A DNA stretch of 64,000 nucleotides from Verrucomicrobiales bacterium (GCA_002698785.1 PAAG01000059.1:248001-312000); one strand, 5' to 3'; counted from the stretch's first letter, positions 17,601 to 25,793 are shown. Program-made: numbers and translations. Notes: generated by a model not told the origin, from the letters alone.

Positions 17601-18761
17601 GCCCACACCGAGGCCGAAATCAGTGTTGTTCAAAAGATTGTCCATCATCACCATCTTCCCCTGCGTCCAGAGTCCCATGATGATCTGTCCACGGGTCTTT
17701 CCACCCGCTTCGCCCGTAGTGTCGTCTGCCTGCCCGGGTATCGGTGTGTTTGGATATCGACCACCTGTTCCATCGTGTAATCGCGAACCCACCGCAGTGA
17801 ATCCTATCATATTTCCATCACGTGACACCCAGGGATAGGTTCCCTTGATGTCGGTGTTGTCGGGAATCACATTTCCCTCCGAATCCCGGAAGGGCTGCAT
17901 GGCGAACCCATACTCGTTATTGATCCGAGTATCGTAGGGTGCATGGGCAATTGGGATCACAGCGTCCCAGTCGGCCGGGTCCCCCGTCTCTGAGTAGCTG
18001 TAAACGATGTCCGCGTAACGTGGCCCGTGGGAAATTTGTGTCACCGGATCGGTCCATGTGTGGGAACCGAAAGCAATGCGACCGATGACAAATTTCCCGT
18101 CGTTGCTGACCTGCACTTCAAACATACTGCTCGCCCGAAACGAAGGGCTACCCACTGGTGTGAAAGTCTGAATTGACTCGATGTAGGCTTGATCCGTTTT
18201 GGGATTCGCAACGGTCACCAGAATGGGTGTCTTCCAAAGTCGAATGTAATCGTCAACCCCATCGTTCCAGCGAGCGGAAGAAACCACGACAAGGTCGTAG
18301 TAGTCCTTTCCATCACCAACACTGTAGGGATTTGGCGTCGCCCCTGGGACTTCGGAAGGATCCCAAAGTCCAGTGTGTACAATGGTCCCCTGTCCGGTGA
18401 ACGAACTTGATGAAACATTGTAGGGACTCGAAAGATCGAGAATGGTTACGCCATCCGCTGTATTAGCAAAGTGATCTGCCAGGGACTCAGGTTCCAGAAG
18501 GTAAAAATTTCGTCCCCCACCAAGGCTCTTTAGGGAAAGCGCAATTCGACCATCGGCACTTGTCTTGAAGGGCGGTAGGTGAGGTCGGTCGTACGCCTGA
18601 CTTTCGATACCTGTAACACTTCTGGTGATTGCGGGGTGTTCCGGACTCTGGGCCAGCAGTGGCACAAGCGGAAGCAAATAGATCAGGAGGATCGTTTGCG
18701 CCAGCGGAAGGCGGGATGCAGGCACAGGGGAGCGCCCGCTTCTTTCCAAGCGGTTCTTCAT
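14691..18761 (-). CDS. Giant secreted multidomain protein: propeller-like region, LamG-like domain, CxxCH, duplicated C-terminal modules
   Basis: A 1356-residue exported protein (signal peptide about 1-37, LIYLLPLVPLLAQS). Residues about 40-520 carry repeated D-G-x-I/F-x-x strands suggestive of a beta-propeller. About 537-710 resembles a LamG/concanavalin-like domain (GFRGWLDDFKVFAHAMNP at its end). A single heme-c motif C814-L-T-C817-H818 follows, then an Ig-like region (about 890-1005). Two homologous modules (about 1010-1165 and 1180-1356) end the chain; both contain D-x-x-DFQ, Y-x-V-T-x-x-G-x-YY, and QTIYVAVGPK or DTIYVAVGPK with N-x-G-x-D. It lies downstream of the FecR-CBM9 gene, so it is probably controlled by the ECF sigma factor. 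The substrate is unknown; a cell-surface or periplasmic binding or redox role is inferred. Confidence 0.75.
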   Translation of the reverse strand: MKNRLERSGRSPVPASRLPLAQTILLIYLLPLVPLLAQSPEHPAITRSVTGIESQAYDRPHLPPFKTSADGRIALSLKSLGGGRNFYLLEPESLADHFANTADGVTILDLSSPYNVSSSSFTGQGTIVHTGLWDPSEVPGATPNPYSVGDGKDYYDLVVVSSARWNDGVDDYIRLWKTPILVTVANPKTDQAYIESIQTFTPVGSPSFRASSMFEVQVSNDGKFVIGRIAFGSHTWTDPVTQISHGPRYADIVYSYSETGDPADWDAVIPIAHAPYDTRINNEYGFAMQPFRDSEGNVIPDNTDIKGTYPWVSRDGNMIGFTAVGSRLHDGTGGRYPNTPIPGQADDTTGEAGGKTRGQIIMGLWTQGKMVMMDNLLNNTDFGLGVGDDKHRMVELYEPNTGPLGNETGIIRVGSGRQANGSNWPANSSTNTTFFDSLENLFNYDGNLKQRSPFDVVWRVSNGKMTDELPFDDYVDLDGFIVSHMSGALTFGTASTGNATMAYHDGWDTSTDTFSLPVKYENAACATSSRWTIPASGLGFGNVRVEPVALGGVHGKGAWMDGSSGIEYAIASQPQDVSESDWYVGAFVDCRFSDDGSDRMLFGFPDQTAVYLRGRSHVVYRNAGGSDVSIIQLPNALPDTGWSHLAVQVLNGGYEVQFFLNGFLYHRWTHPIENLFQMTPGTLSVAKINGGGESGFRGWLDDFKVFAHAMNPETTANQAGGTIVGFNSGGGGSLATQASLYPVWAHDALSAFLASQGQPTYDFYANWHDYTVDDGAHLLNIPAGTTGVRENILFPEGPLFHDAPRPQSIQNAFCLTCHDSSSLEGLSTDALTLDISENAAQDFRRQPSQPLPVISGNIPANWIPGSPSSFTDLGATGAWFDPWLLDSLGSHTCEVVSFSLVDSASGVELMEITDGSVLDVSLLGNGDVNIVANVNASQGSVVFDYDGSSGYQISDAPPYALFDVAEVLLFGELGGGSHTLTARPYTQLNGGGTAGIAKTVTFTVADLVAVTQADYRGDFQTGTPASGWVYMTNLNGSIGTAANYVALPAGPSNNYVEPVTTAERFLNGGRPGWGTGQGQSEDRYSIAGYTVTLEGAYYLGNTYIEQVNKNGGNGTNIKILIDDNEIYSFDNPAKESSTFDIDLGWVKSGQTIYVAVGPKGNKGHDLYHMTYVLAHADLTVVADYQDDFQGVSPKKGWQYLWNANGPVNDETSYISMNWDGDNLYDSDAVDGLPDATELDWGRFLATQVCPGDGADGSIEYDRCAIAAYSVTVSGDYYIADSVLTQLRTAGDGCEVFVLVNGVEKHHVVNIANGTIDFDCGLGHLQAGDTIYVAVGPKANNGSDLATLDYSILVDPD

Positions 18762-18768
18762 TATTTTC

Positions 18769-18800
18769 GGGGGTTTGGGATTTAGGGGGGGGAGGTGGGG
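18769..18800 (+). other. G-quadruplex motif just upstream of the giant gene
   Basis: Four G-runs on the plus strand (5, 3, 8 and 4 Gs at 18769-18773, 18777-18779, 18785-18792, 18797-18800) with loops of 3, 5 and 4 nt meet the usual G3+N1-7 rule. The start codon of the minus-strand gene is 8 nt away, so the motif is on the template strand and the mRNA leader is C-rich, with no ribosome binding site. Confidence 0.6.
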
Positions 18801-18812
18801 AAAAGAGCGAGC

Positions 18813-18843
18813 GGAGCCAGAGGTTGGCTGGACCTCCAGCTCC
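18813..18843 (-). terminator. Attenuator-like hairpin between the FecR-CBM9 gene and the giant gene
   Basis: In the minus-strand RNA, GGAGCUGGAGGU pairs with ACCUCUGGCUCC over 12 positions (two G-U wobbles), loop 7 nt. A TTTT follows 8 nt later, so it is not a textbook terminator. It could lower expression of the giant gene relative to the sigma and FecR genes or mark the end of the first unit. Confidence 0.4.
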
Positions 18844-18852
18844 GCCCGAGGC

Positions 18853-20184
18853 CTATGGAGGGCCGGCTCCTGATAGAATCAGGACGCCCATACGATCAGG
18901 TCGGCCAAAATCGCCAGAAACCTTCGGCGTCCAGGTCAACTGGGAACGCCTTTTGCCTTCGGTTTCGTCGGTGTCGTTTGATGCGACATTAAATCCAATC
19001 TCGAATCCCTCTCGTGGTCGAACACCCAGATCGCTCCAGGGTATCTTAACCTCGGTCCGAAAGCCCTGACTCGTCCTGCGAGTGACATGATCCATCCCCG
19101 CAGTCACTTCAACGGAACCTATCCCCGGAAAGATGTCAGTGCGCGACGGGTCGAAGAAGAGTAGATAGTCATTCACTCCATCGAGTTTCTGAGTTCTGCC
19201 ATGATCGGCATCGATGAAAATCTCCGCAGAGTCATTTGACCAAGGCTTGTCATTGCCCCGTCCATCAGCGTTGTCGACCACCTCGATAAGAACGTAGAGC
19301 GCCTCATCATCCCAAACTGCTCTCCAACTTGAAGAGTGATCCTCTTCAGAGTCGATTTCGTTCACCTTGTTCTCGCCAAGGAAAGCATTGGGATGAACTG
19401 GCTGTGATTCCCAAAGTTGGTCCTCAACTCCATCGATTTCCGGGGGCGACGACACACGCCTCGCTCCCGCCACACTGACACCTCTTCCCGAAGCCATCTG
19501 CCACCATCCGGACTCCTGCGAGAGATTTCTCGGCTTGGTAAGGCTTTTCGACAGCACTTCAACGAGTCCCTCATCGACGAATAAGCGCGAACCGCCTTCC
19601 TCTGCATCGACATTGAATTGCGTGCCTAAAACCTTTGCTTCCAAATGGGGAGTAATCACCTCGAGGGCCATCTCCTGCGGAGCCACATCGGCGTCGATTC
19701 GGCCCTTATTCAATCGAACTCTCTTACCACCGGCTTTCGTCTCTTCCAGCTTCATTTCAGAGCCCGGCGAAAACTCGAGATTGGTCTCCTCCCTCGCGAA
19801 TGCGACTCGGAATGGTTTTTCTTTCACTTCAACCATCTTCCCCTCTCGCACCGCAGAAATCATCTGCTTGGCATTCGGATTTCCCCTTTCAGCGATAGGG
19901 GTTCCTACTTCTGGTCGGCTCAACAGGAACCATCCACCTCCTGCCAGCAGAAGGGCAAGCAAAGCAACTCCGCTGGAAATCATGGGAACAAGTATGCGCC
20001 TTCTCAAAGTGCGCTGGGCATCCGCTTTTACTGCGTCATCCCGAATCGCACACTCAATGAGAGCAAGCTCAGCCAGTCTGCGTGACATGGCCGGATTCGT
20101 AGCAAGCTCTCGGCTAAGCCCTGCCGTAGCCGGTTGCCCACCAAGGTAACGCCACAAAACTTCGTCCTGTTCGCGACTCGTCAT
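18853..20184 (-). CDS. FecR-type sigma regulator fused to a CBM9-like carbohydrate-binding domain
   Basis: Residues 1-65 are a cytoplasmic anti-sigma-like segment, 67-89 a membrane helix, about 125-215 the FecR domain (NLEFSPGSEMKLEE, RLNKGRIDADVAPQ, TPHLEAKVLGTQFNVD, VDEGLVEVL), and about 245-440 a CBM9-like domain (PPEIDGVEDQLWE, SSSWRAVWDDEALYVLIEVVD, SNDSAEIFIDADHG, TEVKIPWSDLG, GFNVASND). FecR proteins sit in the inner membrane and hold or activate an ECF sigma factor. CBM9 domains bind sugar ends. The start codon overlaps the sigma gene's stop (ATGA), showing coupling. I infer that the periplasmic CBM9 region senses a carbohydrate ligand. Confidence 0.88.
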   Translation of the reverse strand: MTSREQDEVLWRYLGGQPATAGLSRELATNPAMSRRLAELALIECAIRDDAVKADAQRTLRRRILVPMISSGVALLALLLAGGGWFLLSRPEVGTPIAERGNPNAKQMISAVREGKMVEVKEKPFRVAFAREETNLEFSPGSEMKLEETKAGGKRVRLNKGRIDADVAPQEMALEVITPHLEAKVLGTQFNVDAEEGGSRLFVDEGLVEVLSKSLTKPRNLSQESGWWQMASGRGVSVAGARRVSSPPEIDGVEDQLWESQPVHPNAFLGENKVNEIDSEEDHSSSWRAVWDDEALYVLIEVVDNADGRGNDKPWSNDSAEIFIDADHGRTQKLDGVNDYLLFFDPSRTDIFPGIGSVEVTAGMDHVTRRTSQGFRTEVKIPWSDLGVRPREGFEIGFNVASNDTDETEGKRRSQLTWTPKVSGDFGRPDRMGVLILSGAGPP

Positions 20185-20711
20185 AATTTCACACGATCGA
20201 CGGTGAGCGCAGATGAGACACAGTCTGCGAGCTTCGACTTAGCGCGGTTAATGGTTACAGACACGACGTTCGCGTGAATGTTGAGCTTCAACGCGATGGA
20301 ATTCACCTTCTCCTCTTTCCAGTACCGAAGGTCGAGAATCTTCAGCCATCGCTGGGGCAGCTTTTTCATACAGCCCTGCAGGGCAACAATACGAGAATCA
20401 GAAGGGTCATGGCCAAGATCCTCAAAAGCTGCGAATACTGAATCGAGGGCATCCTCGCTTACGGGAACCGGCTGGTGACGCATATTCCGAATGGCGAGAA
20501 GGGCCTGACGCCTGGCTACTTCCCGGGAAAATGCCCAAAAGTCGTGAATCTCTTCCAACTCCCAACGCTCGGCGACGATCGCCGAAGTATCCTGTAAGAT
20601 GTCTTCGGCGAGATGATAATCCTGCACAATCGTGAGGAGGTAAGCTTTCAGCCCCCGCCGGTGCTCGCTTAGCAACTTTTCAAAACTGGACTCTAGGGAC
20701 TTCTCGCTCAT
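20181..20711 (-). CDS. ECF-type RNA polymerase sigma factor
   Basis: A 176-residue sigma factor. Region 2 is visible as LLTIVQDYHLAEDILQDTSAIVAERW and region 4 as LPQRWLKILDLRYWKEEKVNSIALKLN followed by VVSVTINRAKSKLADC, a helix-turn-helix. This is the short sigma type common in Planctomycetes and Verrucomicrobia, often paired with FecR proteins. It overlaps the FecR-CBM9 gene by 4 nt (ATGA), so that protein is its probable regulator. The likely target is the operon including the 1356-residue protein, by position only. It diverges from the amidase gene with only 14 bp between start codons. Confidence 0.93.
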   Translation of the reverse strand: MSEKSLESSFEKLLSEHRRGLKAYLLTIVQDYHLAEDILQDTSAIVAERWELEEIHDFWAFSREVARRQALLAIRNMRHQPVPVSEDALDSVFAAFEDLGHDPSDSRIVALQGCMKKLPQRWLKILDLRYWKEEKVNSIALKLNIHANVVSVTINRAKSKLADCVSSALTVDRVKL

Positions 20712-20725
20712 AAGTAGGACACACC

Positions 20726-21763
20726 ATGTCTTGCTGTAGTCTAAGTAACGAGGCCCTCAAAAATCTTAACGGGAAAATGAATTTTTTTTCTGATTTGCTT
20801 CAATTTGCCATCAATCGCCTTTCAAAAGTGACTGTCATCCTCCTGTTGTTGGGGGCATTCGGAATTCCAGGGAACGCGAACGCACAGAACACCTCATCGC
20901 CATATCAAGTACCAGAGATATCGGGGACGCCACTCCAAGAGTTGAAAATCGCCCTCGATGTCGGCCATTCGCTTGCGTCTGTTGGGGCAACGAGTGCCAC
21001 AGGAAGAGGCGAGTATGAATACAACGCCGAAACAACCCGCACGATAGCAGGCATTCTTAAAGCGGCAGGAGCAGAGGTCGTGATAATCAATGCCGACGGG
21101 ATGATGAAAAATCTCTACGAAAGAGGTCCGACCGCGAGACAATCTGGTGCAGACTGTTTCATCTCCATCCACCACGACTCAGTAAATAACAAATACCTGG
21201 ATACGTGGACCTACCAAGGTCGAGAACTGAGCTTCAGTGACCGTTTCCGTGGATACAGCGTTTTCGCTTCCACCAAAAACATGGCTCCCAAATCCAGTAG
21301 AACGCTGGCATTGAATGTTGGGAAGGCCCTCTACGAAACCGGAATGCGCCCCACGCTCCATCACAACGAGCCTATCCAGGGAGAAAACCGCCCTCTGATT
21401 GACAAACGCTACGGCGTCTATGAATTCACAGACCTCGTCGTCCTGAAAACATCACCGATGCCAGCTATTCTGCTTGAATGCGGAGTCATCGTTCACCGCG
21501 AGGAAGAGCAACTCGTTCGAAAAAAGGAATATCAAGAGATGATCGGAAAAGCGCTCGTCGTTGCTCTATCCGAATCCATGAAATCTGGTGCTATCTCTAC
21601 AGGGGACAAGAAAGGGATTTTCTCCAAGCAAAAACCGCTGTTCCCATTTTTCCGTCCAAAGTCGGATTCTACGTCGACCACATCCACTTCGGAGCAATCC
21701 CCCGAGAAACCCGAAGAAAAAAAGAATGAACCCGGGGTGCTGAATCGTCTCTTCAAAGACTGA
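20726..21763 (+). CDS. N-acetylmuramoyl-L-alanine amidase (Amidase_3)
   Basis: A zinc amidase that cuts the bond between muramic acid and the peptide in peptidoglycan. Zinc ligands and catalysis are visible: His in LDVGHS, Glu in GRGEYEYN, His in CFISIHHDS, and the catalytic Glu in AILLECGVI. A hydrophobic stretch (about 35-53, VTVILLLLGAFGIPGNANA) is the export signal. The C-terminal about 55 residues are Ser/Thr/Pro/Lys-rich and dispensable-looking. I use the ATG at 20726, preceded by AGGA at good spacing; ATG 20777 would give a shorter signal peptide. Adjacent genes give no clue to when it acts. Confidence 0.9.
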   Translation: MSCCSLSNEALKNLNGKMNFFSDLLQFAINRLSKVTVILLLLGAFGIPGNANAQNTSSPYQVPEISGTPLQELKIALDVGHSLASVGATSATGRGEYEYNAETTRTIAGILKAAGAEVVIINADGMMKNLYERGPTARQSGADCFISIHHDSVNNKYLDTWTYQGRELSFSDRFRGYSVFASTKNMAPKSSRTLALNVGKALYETGMRPTLHHNEPIQGENRPLIDKRYGVYEFTDLVVLKTSPMPAILLECGVIVHREEEQLVRKKEYQEMIGKALVVALSESMKSGAISTGDKKGIFSKQKPLFPFFRPKSDSTSTTSTSEQSPEKPEEKKNEPGVLNRLFKD

Positions 21764-21810
21764 CAGAATTTGGTCTCGTCATCACAAATCAAAAAGGTAT
21801 CCTTGGCGAC

Positions 21811-22251
21811 ATGAAACACGTCGCCCTTCCTCTCGCTTTACTGCTTTCTTTTACAATAGGATTTTCCGCAGACGAGCAGACCGAATCAAAGAAAAAGAAG
21901 AAACCTGATTTTACAGAAGTCGACGCCTCTGAGTTTTCTCAGAAACTTGATGCGGCCAGCACCGAAGGGGAAAAATGGGCGAATGCTCCGGAGACAATCA
22001 TCGTCGAATACGTCGGCCCCTTTATCACTGAGTCTGGCGAGAAAATGGGGCAACGCCGTTCAATCGGAATCCGAACAAAGGGAGAGGGAGTGCCCAAAAG
22101 GCTCAGAGTCACCCTGACTGACGACGGCCTTTTCGATGACGAGACGAAAAAAATCACCACTCGCCTGTACCTGAAACGGGGCAAAAAAGATGGAGCGTGG
22201 AAATTACTGAAAGTGGAGCGGGCAATGGAAAAGTGGGCTCCTCCGGCGTAG
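21811..22251 (+). CDS. Secreted hypothetical protein of 146 residues
   Basis: Signal peptide MKHVALPLALLLSFTIGFSA, a Lys-rich stretch, then a mixed domain ending LYLKRGKKDGAWKLLKVERAMEKW, which reads like a beta-strand-rich fold. No family is recognised. It lies 47 nt after the amidase gene on the same strand and may be in the same transcript. Ends 2 nt before the end of the convergent sulfatase gene. Confidence 0.65.
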   Translation: MKHVALPLALLLSFTIGFSADEQTESKKKKKPDFTEVDASEFSQKLDAASTEGEKWANAPETIIVEYVGPFITESGEKMGQRRSIGIRTKGEGVPKRLRVTLTDDGLFDDETKKITTRLYLKRGKKDGAWKLLKVERAMEKWAPPA

Positions 22252-22253
22252 CG

Positions 22254-23735
22254 TTACTCCTCCCCGGAGACGCTTCTCATCACTGACTCCTGCCAATAGC
22301 GAAGTTCTTTCCCGAGAGCTTCAGCCACCTCGGGTTTCTCGTCGATCAGATTAGTAGTTTCGCCAGGGTCACTTCTGAGGTCGAATAGCGATTTTTCCTC
22401 TTCTCCCGCCTCTCCTACGACGAGCTTATACTGGTTGTCGACAACTGCTCGTGCTCCCGTGTAGTCATTCTCAGAAATCTCAGGCTGCACATAGTTTTCG
22501 AAACTTCGGATGTATTTGCCCTTCAGTTTTTTGACCAGCGGAGTCGTACCGATCAACTCATCAGACGCAAACATCGGCTCCGGTTTTCTCTTTCGCAGAC
22601 TACCAATGTCGTAGGCCCAGAAATATATCGGGTTCTCCCTAAGTTTCACTTTCCCATCAATCAACGGGACCAGGCTCATGCCGTCCAGCGGACGATTCGG
22701 AAAAGGCTGCCCGACCAGGTCGCAAACAGTAGGTAGTAAATCACTCGTTACTGCATTCACACTGCTGGTCATCGGTTTGGGAATCCTGGCGGGCCACTCG
22801 ATCACTCCGGGCACACGAATTCCACCTTCATACATTGTTGCCTTTTGGCCACGCAACGACATTGCTGCGACACCACTCGGTGGCACGCCATTGTCTCCAC
22901 AATAGAAGATAAGTGTATTCTCTTTCAGCCCCTCTTTTTCGAGAAACTCGCGAAGCATTCCAATCGATCGATCCATTGCGGTGATTTCCGCATAACGCTC
23001 GCGCAAGACCGCTCGCAACGGGCGACTCACTTGTTCGCCCGTCTCGTTGCTAGTCAGCTTTACTTCAATTTCCTCATATTCCTCAGGGAGATCGTCATAG
23101 AGAGTCAGATCCTGTTCCAGCCCACTATACGGCTCATGGGGAGAACCAAACCAGACTACCGCGCCGAAAGGCTTTCCTCCTTTCCTAGCCCGACCGATAA
23201 AATCGATAGTCTCTGCGATAAGAATCTCAGAACTCTCTCCCTTCACCATCTCTGGTGCCCCTCCATTTCGTGACATGACAGGGTCGAGTTCAAAGAAATT
23301 GTCATGCGAGAACCATTCATCAAATCCCATCGCCCCGGGATTAGTCGGCGAGCCCTCTTTCACTGGGCCTAAATGCCATTTGCCGATGTGCGATGTGTAG
23401 TAGCCTGCCTGGGAGAGGATGTCCGCGATCGTGATCTCGTCTGGACGAATCGTCCAACCGGGAGCATATGTCCCGACTCGATTCGGATGTCGACCGGTGA
23501 GAAAACTCGTCCGCGTCGGAGAGCAACTTGGATGTGCAGCATAAAACCGATCAAGGCGCAGCCCTGACGCAGCCATTTCATCCAAGACGGGAGTCTTGAG
23601 GTGGGGATGTCCATTATACCCCACTTCGTCCCATCCATGGTCATCTCCCATGAGAAGAAGGAAATTGGGGGGATCAGCAGAGAATGCTGAACAGGAAGAA
23701 AAGAGAACTACGGCGATTATTGCGACACGAGACAT
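22254..23735 (-). CDS. Secreted sulfatase
   Basis: Sulfatase of the alkaline phosphatase superfamily. From the ATG at 23735 (signal peptide MSRVAIIAVVLFSSCSAFSA; AGGT upstream): PPNFLLLMGDDHGWDEVGYNG metal site, active-site motif C71-S-P-T-R75 followed by LTGRHPNRVGTY, GKWHLG, and FYCGDNGVPPSG. The motif keeps the Pro and Arg needed for formylglycine formation. The cysteine at residue 15 is in the signal peptide region, so a lipoprotein is possible but the motif SSCS is poor. An ATG at 23783 is in frame but adds only a polar leader. Likely target is a sulfated sugar, type unknown. Confidence 0.93.
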   Translation of the reverse strand: MSRVAIIAVVLFSSCSAFSADPPNFLLLMGDDHGWDEVGYNGHPHLKTPVLDEMAASGLRLDRFYAAHPSCSPTRTSFLTGRHPNRVGTYAPGWTIRPDEITIADILSQAGYYTSHIGKWHLGPVKEGSPTNPGAMGFDEWFSHDNFFELDPVMSRNGGAPEMVKGESSEILIAETIDFIGRARKGGKPFGAVVWFGSPHEPYSGLEQDLTLYDDLPEEYEEIEVKLTSNETGEQVSRPLRAVLRERYAEITAMDRSIGMLREFLEKEGLKENTLIFYCGDNGVPPSGVAAMSLRGQKATMYEGGIRVPGVIEWPARIPKPMTSSVNAVTSDLLPTVCDLVGQPFPNRPLDGMSLVPLIDGKVKLRENPIYFWAYDIGSLRKRKPEPMFASDELIGTTPLVKKLKGKYIRSFENYVQPEISENDYTGARAVVDNQYKLVVGEAGEEEKSLFDLRSDPGETTNLIDEKPEVAEALGKELRYWQESVMRSVSGEE

Positions 23736-23876
23736 CAGGAGCTTACCTATCGTTTTTCCAATGAGGAATCCAGTTTTTCCCACCCGAATTCACACTTGAG
23801 TTGTGCTCGGAATTGGGCACGAAAATTGCTTGGGAGAGGCAGCCATATACCCCCGTATTAGTTTCGAAATCCCCGA

Positions 23877-25700
23877 ATGGACAACACTATTTCCCTGATC
23901 ATTGCTTCCCTTTTTGAGAAATACCAATCCTGTGATGAGGGAGCACTGGCCGATTACATACCCGAGTTGGCAAAAGCAAATCCAGACTGGTTTGGCATCA
24001 GCATTTTTACCGCAGATGGTCATATCTATGAGATTGGCGAGACGCAGCAAACTTTCACAATTCAGTCGATATCCAAGGCGATCACCTACGGGATGATCCT
24101 TGATGAACATGGCATTGAAGCCGTGGAAAAACGGATCGGAGTCGAACCTTCTGGCGAGGCGTTTAATTCTATTAGCCTGGACAAGGAAACCGGTCGCCCC
24201 CTCAATCCGATGATCAATGCCGGGGCTATTGCCGCTACCGGAATGGTGCCAGGAAAAGGCTTCGACGAAAGATTCAAAACGATTCGAAAGAGGTTCTCCC
24301 AGTTCGCGGGCCGCGACCTTGATGTGGATGAGTCAGTCTACCGTTCTGAAAGCTCCACCGGCTTTCGAAATCGAGCCATCGCCAACCTACTCCGCAATTT
24401 TGAAATGCTGGATGATCCTGTAGACGAAGCTGTCGAGGTGTATTTCAAACAGTGTTCCATTTTGGTAAACTGCCGGGACCTATCCGCCATGGCAGCCTGC
24501 CTCGCCAACAGCGGGATCAATCCCGTTACCCATGAGCGCGTTCTCGAACCGGGCAACGTAGAAAAAGTCCTCAGCGTGATGAGCACCTGCGGTATGTATG
24601 ACTATTCCGGCGAATGGATCTTCAATGTTGGCCTTCCTGCAAAGAGTGGCGTGGGAGGCGGAGTCATGGGCGTCCTACCTGGGCAACTTGGCGTAGCGGT
24701 CTTCTCTCCAAAACTCGACAAAAAAGGAAACAGTGTTCGTGGGGTGAGAGTCTTTCGCGACCTGTCGAAAAAGTTCAACCTGCACCTCTTCAACCTACCT
24801 GTGATTTCGGATCAGGTGATCAGGAGGGTCTACAAGCTTTCAAATGTAGGTTCTCACTGCAATCGACTCCAAGCGCATCATGACATCATCCGCCAACATG
24901 GCGACAAGGTTACAGTGATCGAACTTCAGGGAGATGTGTACTTCTCCGCTCTCGAAAGAGTCATTCGGCGATCAGTAGCGAACGCAGAGACGACGGAGGT
25001 CTTTGTTCTCGATCTGAACCGAGCTGGTCTTTTCGACTCAGCAACGTCCGACTTGCTTATCGATTTAGCCGATCACCTCAAAACTGACGGGAAACGCCTT
25101 CTCATTGTCGACAATTTTAATAAGTTGGACCGACTGGCCTTCGGACAGCTCAACGGAAGTGTTTCCTTCTACGAACAAATCGGGTTTGCCCTGAAAGCCT
25201 GCGAAGATGAAATCATCCAGCAGCACCATAAAGCCTCCATGGTGAACGGCCTTGTACCATTTTATGAGTTCGATCTTTTCTGCGACCTCGGCCCCAAGGA
25301 ACTCTCCGAGATCGAAGGGATATTGGAGATGACAACTTTCGAATCGGGCGAAAAAGTAATCCAGGAAGGAGACGATCCCGACGATATCTATTTTCTCTCA
25401 AAAGGCGAAATTAGCATTTATCAACCAGGATCGCATGAGAGTGGAAAGGGCCGGCTGGTCAGCACCTTCGGCCCCGGGGCTTGTTTCGGAGATATTGCAG
25501 CAATCACTGGCGCCAAGCGGTCGGCAGATGTTTGGGCGGACACCAAAATCACCTGCTACACGCTCTCGATGGAAAAATTCAAAAATCTGGAAACGGAGAA
25601 TCCAAAGATTTACATGAATTTACTGAAGGGGATTCTCATCTTGAACGTGAATCGACTTCGACGCAGAGATCTTGAGGTCGCAGCGCTAAACTCGGGTTGA
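23877..25700 (+). CDS. glsA: Glutaminase A fused to STAS and cyclic-nucleotide-binding domains
   Basis: Hydrolyses glutamine to glutamate and ammonia. Residues 1-310 are the serine-dependent glutaminase: FTIQS64ISK67AITYG carries the Ser-x-x-Lys pair, with PLNPMINAGAIA, STGFRNRAIANLLRNFEML and KSGVGGGVMGVLPGQLGVAVFSP. About 343-445 is a STAS domain (VIELQGDVYFSALE, LDLNRAGLFDSATSDLL) and about 465-590 a cNMP-binding domain (SGEKVIQEGDDPDDIYFLSKGEISI, ACFGDIAAITGAKRSADVWADT; phosphate-cassette-like with Asp for the usual Glu). E. coli-type glutaminases are about 310 residues and lack both extra domains. STAS-bearing forms exist in other bacteria. The domains suggest control by a nucleotide or partner protein. 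Confidence 0.93.
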   Translation: MDNTISLIIASLFEKYQSCDEGALADYIPELAKANPDWFGISIFTADGHIYEIGETQQTFTIQSISKAITYGMILDEHGIEAVEKRIGVEPSGEAFNSISLDKETGRPLNPMINAGAIAATGMVPGKGFDERFKTIRKRFSQFAGRDLDVDESVYRSESSTGFRNRAIANLLRNFEMLDDPVDEAVEVYFKQCSILVNCRDLSAMAACLANSGINPVTHERVLEPGNVEKVLSVMSTCGMYDYSGEWIFNVGLPAKSGVGGGVMGVLPGQLGVAVFSPKLDKKGNSVRGVRVFRDLSKKFNLHLFNLPVISDQVIRRVYKLSNVGSHCNRLQAHHDIIRQHGDKVTVIELQGDVYFSALERVIRRSVANAETTEVFVLDLNRAGLFDSATSDLLIDLADHLKTDGKRLLIVDNFNKLDRLAFGQLNGSVSFYEQIGFALKACEDEIIQQHHKASMVNGLVPFYEFDLFCDLGPKELSEIEGILEMTTFESGEKVIQEGDDPDDIYFLSKGEISIYQPGSHESGKGRLVSTFGPGACFGDIAAITGAKRSADVWADTKITCYTLSMEKFKNLETENPKIYMNLLKGILILNVNRLRRRDLEVAALNSG

Positions 25701-25793
25701 GTGTTTTTCCCTCCAGATTACGCAATCACTGAATCGCACGGCAAAGCTTTGACCAACCGGTGAAATCCGGTATGAATCATCAGGTTATCCTGA

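Noticed and set aside
19535-20149. Plus-strand frame of 204 codons
   Set aside because: Antisense to the FecR-CBM9 gene with clear family motifs.
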